Source of the DNA: CAYNRA01 sp046293395 | GTDB taxonomy: Bacteria > Bacteroidota > Bacteroidia > Cytophagales > Spirosomataceae | Reading direction: 5' to 3' | DNA: 64,000 nt | Assembly: GCA_046293395.1 (NCBI GenBank) | Contig: JBKBOU010000002.1 | Coordinates: forward strand, 124,001-188,000 | In this document: one piece after another, positions 60,804-64,000 of the stretch | Position numbering within the stretch: position 1 is the stretch's first letter | How the letters are laid out: every line of letters starts with the position of its first letter | Notes under the pieces: generated by a model | The model's input: only the letters and a program-made list of their open reading frames with translations | Database searches by the model: none | What the model was told of the DNA's origin: nothing | Translations under genes and position numbers: made by a program

Positions 60804-62597
60804 CTATTCCATTATCTCGCCACAATATTCCAGCACCCCTTTACCCGTCAGTTGAGTTGGAGAAATACGTAGATTTTGTGATTTTTTCCGTGCATTCACC
60901 CCATTAAAAGGGGTAGGCAGCCAAAGGCCATACGAAATTACATGTCGAACCCGCGTGCGTTGGTCAAAAGTGAACGAATTTTCATAATTAATAAAATAAT
61001 CCATAAAATTTGAACTGATGAAAATCCGTCCATCAGAACATCTTTCCCTGCGATACCCAAATTGATTGATATTCGTTTGATACTTTCCTCTATCATATTC
61101 AAACGTATCTGGGCAATAATCTGAGTCATCTCGGCACTCGTTCAAATTCGAACCATTGCCATTAAACACGTGTCTGAGTCCAAGATTATGCCCTAATTCG
61201 TGTGCGAGAACGCCGACATCTTTGGCATATCTTTCCATTAGGTAAGTACCAAAAGCAAAGTTAGGTTGTGTTCCTTTTGGAGCAAAGCCACCCACGCCCA
61301 CCAAGGGGTTCGTATTCGCCATAACGGGGTAATACGCAAAACCAGCAATACCACTCAGAGTGCCTTGTTTCACCCAAACATTTATCACGGTATTGGGGTC
61401 CCAAAAGTCTTGACCTGCGTTGGCAATAAATTCATCCTGGTTCCAGCTCGATGAACTCTTGTTTATAGGATGTACACCGCGAACAGCCAAAGGATTTCCT
61501 TGGTTGTCTTTGTCGTAAGGATAAAATTCTACGAAAACTTCCACCCCACTTGGATCACGGACATCAGCAGTATTAATCCGGTACGTATCTTTGTACGCTT
61601 TATTAACTTCAGAAAAGAGCTTTGTCACTTCTTCATTTGTATAACTTACTCCAAATGAGTGAATTATAACAGGAATACGTACAGTAGGGAAAACTTCTGG
61701 TTCTGGGATATTCAAGCGTACTTCCTTACTGACGAGACCTTCAGGTAAGCGAATATCAAAAACATGCACGCCAGGAACAGCCGTTTTATACGGTTTTGTG
61801 TGGTCAAAAGGTTGTCCATTATCATAAACACGAGCTTGAGAAGAGAGCGGGATTTCACGATCTTGAAGATCAAAAGAACGAGGTTTAAACAGAATTTCTG
61901 ACTTATTATTTGCACGAATCACACTTCCGACTAGTTCGAAATCGAGTTGTAGTTTTTGTGTAATTTCTTTGACCTGAATCACCAAATCAGTTGATTTAAT
62001 GTCCCTAAATCTTGCCTCAATTTGAAAACTCCCTGGTTTTGTTAGCTGCCACGCACCACTTGATAAAATTACTTCTTCTTTTGTATTTACATTTACGGCG
62101 ACCAAACTGATGGGAATGTCTAGCGTTTGTCCATCATAAGTAGCCACAGCCGTAAAAACCAAGATAGAATTATCGTTAAAATAGGTATTTTTTGGTGTTG
62201 TATTCGTCACTTTTAAACTAATCTTATTGACGTCAAACAACTGAACAGAAGCATCGTTCGAGGTTAATTTGCCAAAACTAGCTTGAATTTTTTTGATGCC
62301 ATCCGACGTAAATTCAAGAGTTGGTCCTTCTATTTCTTGGGCGTTTGCTGTCCAGTTCATGAGTGGCAAAAAGTCATACGAAATCACTTTTTTATCTTTA
62401 TCAAACGCGCGAATACTTGGCTTGATAGTCACTTTTTCACCTGTTTTAAAAAAAACACGGTTTTCTGGTAAAGAAAGTTCGAGTCGTTTTACAAGGCCAA
62501 AACCCAAAAATTGGGCAGCAGGTTCTGGTGTTTCCTCTTGAATACAGCCTTGAAATAAGAATCCGAGAAGTAAAGTATAGGTAATGAGTTTTTTCAT
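60804..62597 (-). CDS. M43-type zinc metalloprotease lipoprotein
   Basis: The 597-residue protein has a lipobox FQGC (Cys18), about 280 residues of beta-rich Ig-like domains, then a pappalysin-like (M43) protease domain. The zinc site HELGHNLGLRH lies at 466-476 and the Met-turn in SSNFMDYF follows. Cysteines near NECRDDSDYCPDT may form disulfides. It is probably anchored to the outer membrane, facing out or into the periplasm. A beta-barrel gene lies 13 bases upstream and an ATP-grasp ligase 30 bases downstream on the same strand. Confidence 0.9.
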   Translation of the reverse strand: MKKLITYTLLLGFLFQGCIQEETPEPAAQFLGFGLVKRLELSLPENRVFFKTGEKVTIKPSIRAFDKDKKVISYDFLPLMNWTANAQEIEGPTLEFTSDGIKKIQASFGKLTSNDASVQLFDVNKISLKVTNTTPKNTYFNDNSILVFTAVATYDGQTLDIPISLVAVNVNTKEEVILSSGAWQLTKPGSFQIEARFRDIKSTDLVIQVKEITQKLQLDFELVGSVIRANNKSEILFKPRSFDLQDREIPLSSQARVYDNGQPFDHTKPYKTAVPGVHVFDIRLPEGLVSKEVRLNIPEPEVFPTVRIPVIIHSFGVSYTNEEVTKLFSEVNKAYKDTYRINTADVRDPSGVEVFVEFYPYDKDNQGNPLAVRGVHPINKSSSSWNQDEFIANAGQDFWDPNTVINVWVKQGTLSGIAGFAYYPVMANTNPLVGVGGFAPKGTQPNFAFGTYLMERYAKDVGVLAHELGHNLGLRHVFNGNGSNLNECRDDSDYCPDTFEYDRGKYQTNINQFGYRRERCSDGRIFISSNFMDYFINYENSFTFDQRTRVRHVISYGLWLPTPFNGVNARKKSQNLRISPTQLTGKGVLEYCGEIME

Positions 62598-62610
62598 TTT
62601 CTGTCAATAA

Positions 62611-63279
62611 TTAAAGGGAGATAGCTACGCTAATGGACTTATTTGTTCTGTTGGCATCTGTTTCAAGCGAACGCAGCCCATAATCCAGGCGTACCTCAAA
62701 AAGTGGTCTTTTTTTCACATACAAACCCGTTGCAACGACCAAACCGAAATCATTGGGTTGGTCTCGGTACACGCTTTCCGCAAAATCTGTAAAACGTGTG
62801 AGGGAAGGGACGTCAGCAGTAACAGAAACCCCCAACATACGCGCAGCATACCCCCCAAAAGCAAGATATGGTGTCTTATTTTTAATGGAAACGGGCTTGT
62901 AGATAAACGGTAACGCCGTAAGTTGTGCATACTGAAGACGAGTGACGGTTTCAAAGTTCAAACTTCTATCAACAAAAGCCTCACGCGCCCCTCTTAGGGC
63001 ATAACCTAACTCAAGGCGTGAACCCACCTTTTTTTTCGAAAGTACATCCCAGGCAAGCCCTGCTTGTAATCCCAAAGGTGCATTGGTAGGCAACAAAAGT
63101 GTATTTCGAGTTGTGTTGAAGGCAGACCAACTAGCCGCGAATCGAAATCCGATATATGGTTTTGATACTTTTCCCTTCTCCTTATTGACGGGTTTAACCT
63201 CTGCGCTATCCGCATCTGCTTGGCAATACGCCGTGTTTTGATAGGTGACGAATAGGAAAAACAAAAGATATTTTTTCAT
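62611..63279 (-). CDS. Outer-membrane beta-barrel protein, PorT-like
   Basis: The 222-residue protein has a signal peptide ending near AYCQ (about 20) and a small beta-barrel of the Bacteroidota PorT/OMP_b-brl type. Alternating strands include KPYIGFRFAASW, LGLQAGLAWDVL and PYLAFGGYAARML, and the last strand ends ISVAISL. It may be a pore or an assembly partner. A near-consensus -7 box (minus strand, CATCTTTG) ends only five bases before the ATG, so transcription may be leaderless. It heads the operon with the metalloprotease. Confidence 0.75.
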   Translation of the reverse strand: MKKYLLFFLFVTYQNTAYCQADADSAEVKPVNKEKGKVSKPYIGFRFAASWSAFNTTRNTLLLPTNAPLGLQAGLAWDVLSKKKVGSRLELGYALRGAREAFVDRSLNFETVTRLQYAQLTALPFIYKPVSIKNKTPYLAFGGYAARMLGVSVTADVPSLTRFTDFAESVYRDQPNDFGLVVATGLYVKKRPLFEVRLDYGLRSLETDANRTNKSISVAISL

Positions 63280-63394
63280 AAATACAAAGATGAGTAATGA
63301 ATTAGACAGTATGCCATTTTGTGAAATAAATGCCTAATTTACACAAGAAACTAGATTTGGACTTTTAAATGGAGGAATATTTCTTAAGTATTGT

Positions 63395-63402
63395 TAATTT
63401 TG
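63395..63402 (+). promoter_or_regulatory. -7 box five bases before the ATG
   Basis: TAATTTTG fits the consensus and ends four bases before the ATG at 63407. Transcription should start at or next to the start codon, giving a leaderless message. Confidence 0.5.
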
Positions 63403-63406
63403 TTTC

Positions 63407-64000
63407 ATGCAATACAAAGATTTCGATTGGCTAAAATCCGTTTTTCAGACAGCTCACTGGCTAAGTTTAGATGTTGTATTGGGTGCAATTTCCCTTCATC
63501 TTGCGTTTTCAAAACTACCTTTGGGTTCACCAGCCGTTTGGACTACCCAAACCAGCTTACTTGCCTTATCTGTTTGGGCTATCTATCTACTAGACAGGCT
63601 ATTAGATAACAGGAAACCAGAAGAAAATCAAACAAAAAGGCATATATTCCACCTTAGATATCAATTCAATTTATCTTTACTTTTCTTACTCATTGTCAGT
63701 ATTTGCCTTTTTTTGGTGTTCACTTTACCTGCACAGATTTTGTATTTCGGAATATGTATGTTGCTAAGTGTCGCCGTTTACTTCGGACTCGTTCATGCGT
63801 ATATTACCCATAAGAAAAGTCTTTTTTGGGTCAAAACCATTGGTATTTCTGTGATTTATCCATTTGCTGTTGTAGGAAGTATCTTCGTACAACAAAGTTC
63901 TATCAATCTGAGCAGTTGGTTGGCAGCCCTTTTTGTTGGCTTTATCAGTTTTCAAAATCTCCTCTTATTTGCTTATTTTGAGAACGAGCAAGCGAGTGGG
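63407..64000 (+). CDS. Polytopic membrane protein, UbiA-like, cut by the window end
   Basis: The open frame begins MQYKDFDWLKSVFQ and runs 198 codons to the last base, so the C-terminus is missing. It contains about six hydrophobic segments. After the second there is IYLLDRLLDNRKPEEN, whose DxxxD spacing and basic follow-up recall the prenyl-phosphate loop of UbiA prenyltransferases. The match is partial and the second aspartate motif would be outside the window. I call it UbiA-like with low certainty. It is divergent from the beta-barrel operon. Confidence 0.6.
   Translation, partial: MQYKDFDWLKSVFQTAHWLSLDVVLGAISLHLAFSKLPLGSPAVWTTQTSLLALSVWAIYLLDRLLDNRKPEENQTKRHIFHLRYQFNLSLLFLLIVSICLFLVFTLPAQILYFGICMLLSVAVYFGLVHAYITHKKSLFWVKTIGISVIYPFAVVGSIFVQQSSINLSSWLAALFVGFISFQNLLLFAYFENEQASG

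Noticed and set aside
1..64000. tRNA, rRNA or CRISPR genes
   Set aside because: No cloverleaf with a GTTCGAATC-type loop, no conserved rRNA stretch and no regularly spaced direct repeats were found on reading both strands.

Overview
The window comes from a member of the Bacteroidota, most likely a gliding or soil/freshwater Cytophagales-type bacterium; the genus cannot be fixed from the sequence. The grounds are: recurrent Bacteroidota -7 promoter boxes (TAnnTTTG, sometimes with TTG or TTTG 20 nt upstream), a protein with the gliding/type IX secretion C-terminal domain, TonB-dependent and FadL-like outer-membrane proteins, many lipoproteins, an SdhC-SdhA-SdhB set of the Bacteroidota type, the short archaeal/eukaryotic-type prolyl-tRNA synthetase, and an arginine route using ArgB and an ArgE-like deacetylase. 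The DNA is AT-rich and densely coding. Most transcription units end in clear intrinsic terminators, several of them bidirectional between converging genes.

Layout. 1-5300: outer-membrane protein and low-complexity lipoprotein (minus), then proS and an FKBP isomerase (plus). 5300-12600: a methyltransferase and a hydrolase (minus), then a plus-strand run of two coiled-coil membrane proteins, argB, argE and a DUF937/OmpA-like protein. 12700-18000: a Cys/Met-metabolism PLP enzyme, a subtilase, a nucleotidyltransferase-like hexapeptide protein and holB. 18000-21600: minus-strand queD-lpxB-lipoprotein, then sufB. 21700-28300: a reductase-like protein, then a minus-strand thiolase/AMP-ligase/TonB-receptor unit with an attenuator-like leader, divergent from agmatine deiminase. 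28500-36000: envelope-folding operon (two parvulin isomerases and a MoxR ATPase), pxpA, mgsA and a second AAA+ ATPase. 36000-40150: succinate dehydrogenase/fumarate reductase. 40400-51900: large type-IX-secreted protein, MATE exporter, GMC oxidoreductase pair, LOG-family protein, nadC, small lipoprotein, processive glycosyltransferase and a MerC-like protein.

52000-55400 is the accessory island and the most interesting part. An EcoRI-family adenine methyltransferase, a REP-associated tyrosine transposase nested in paired inverted REP palindromes, a Fic protein and a DUF262-HNH nuclease lie in one direction. Three copies of a 32-bp sequence that matches the 5' end of the nuclease gene sit at the module junctions. 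I read this as a modification/nuclease defence cassette, originally contiguous, into which the transposase and the Fic gene were later placed.

55500-64000: a LprI-like secreted protein, a zinc-ribbon protein, an MreB paralog followed by a response regulator, a histidine kinase and a four-helix membrane protein, then a minus-strand envelope operon (beta-barrel, M43 metalloprotease lipoprotein, ATP-grasp ligase), and the start of a membrane protein cut by the window edge. No rRNA, tRNA, CRISPR array or prophage was seen.
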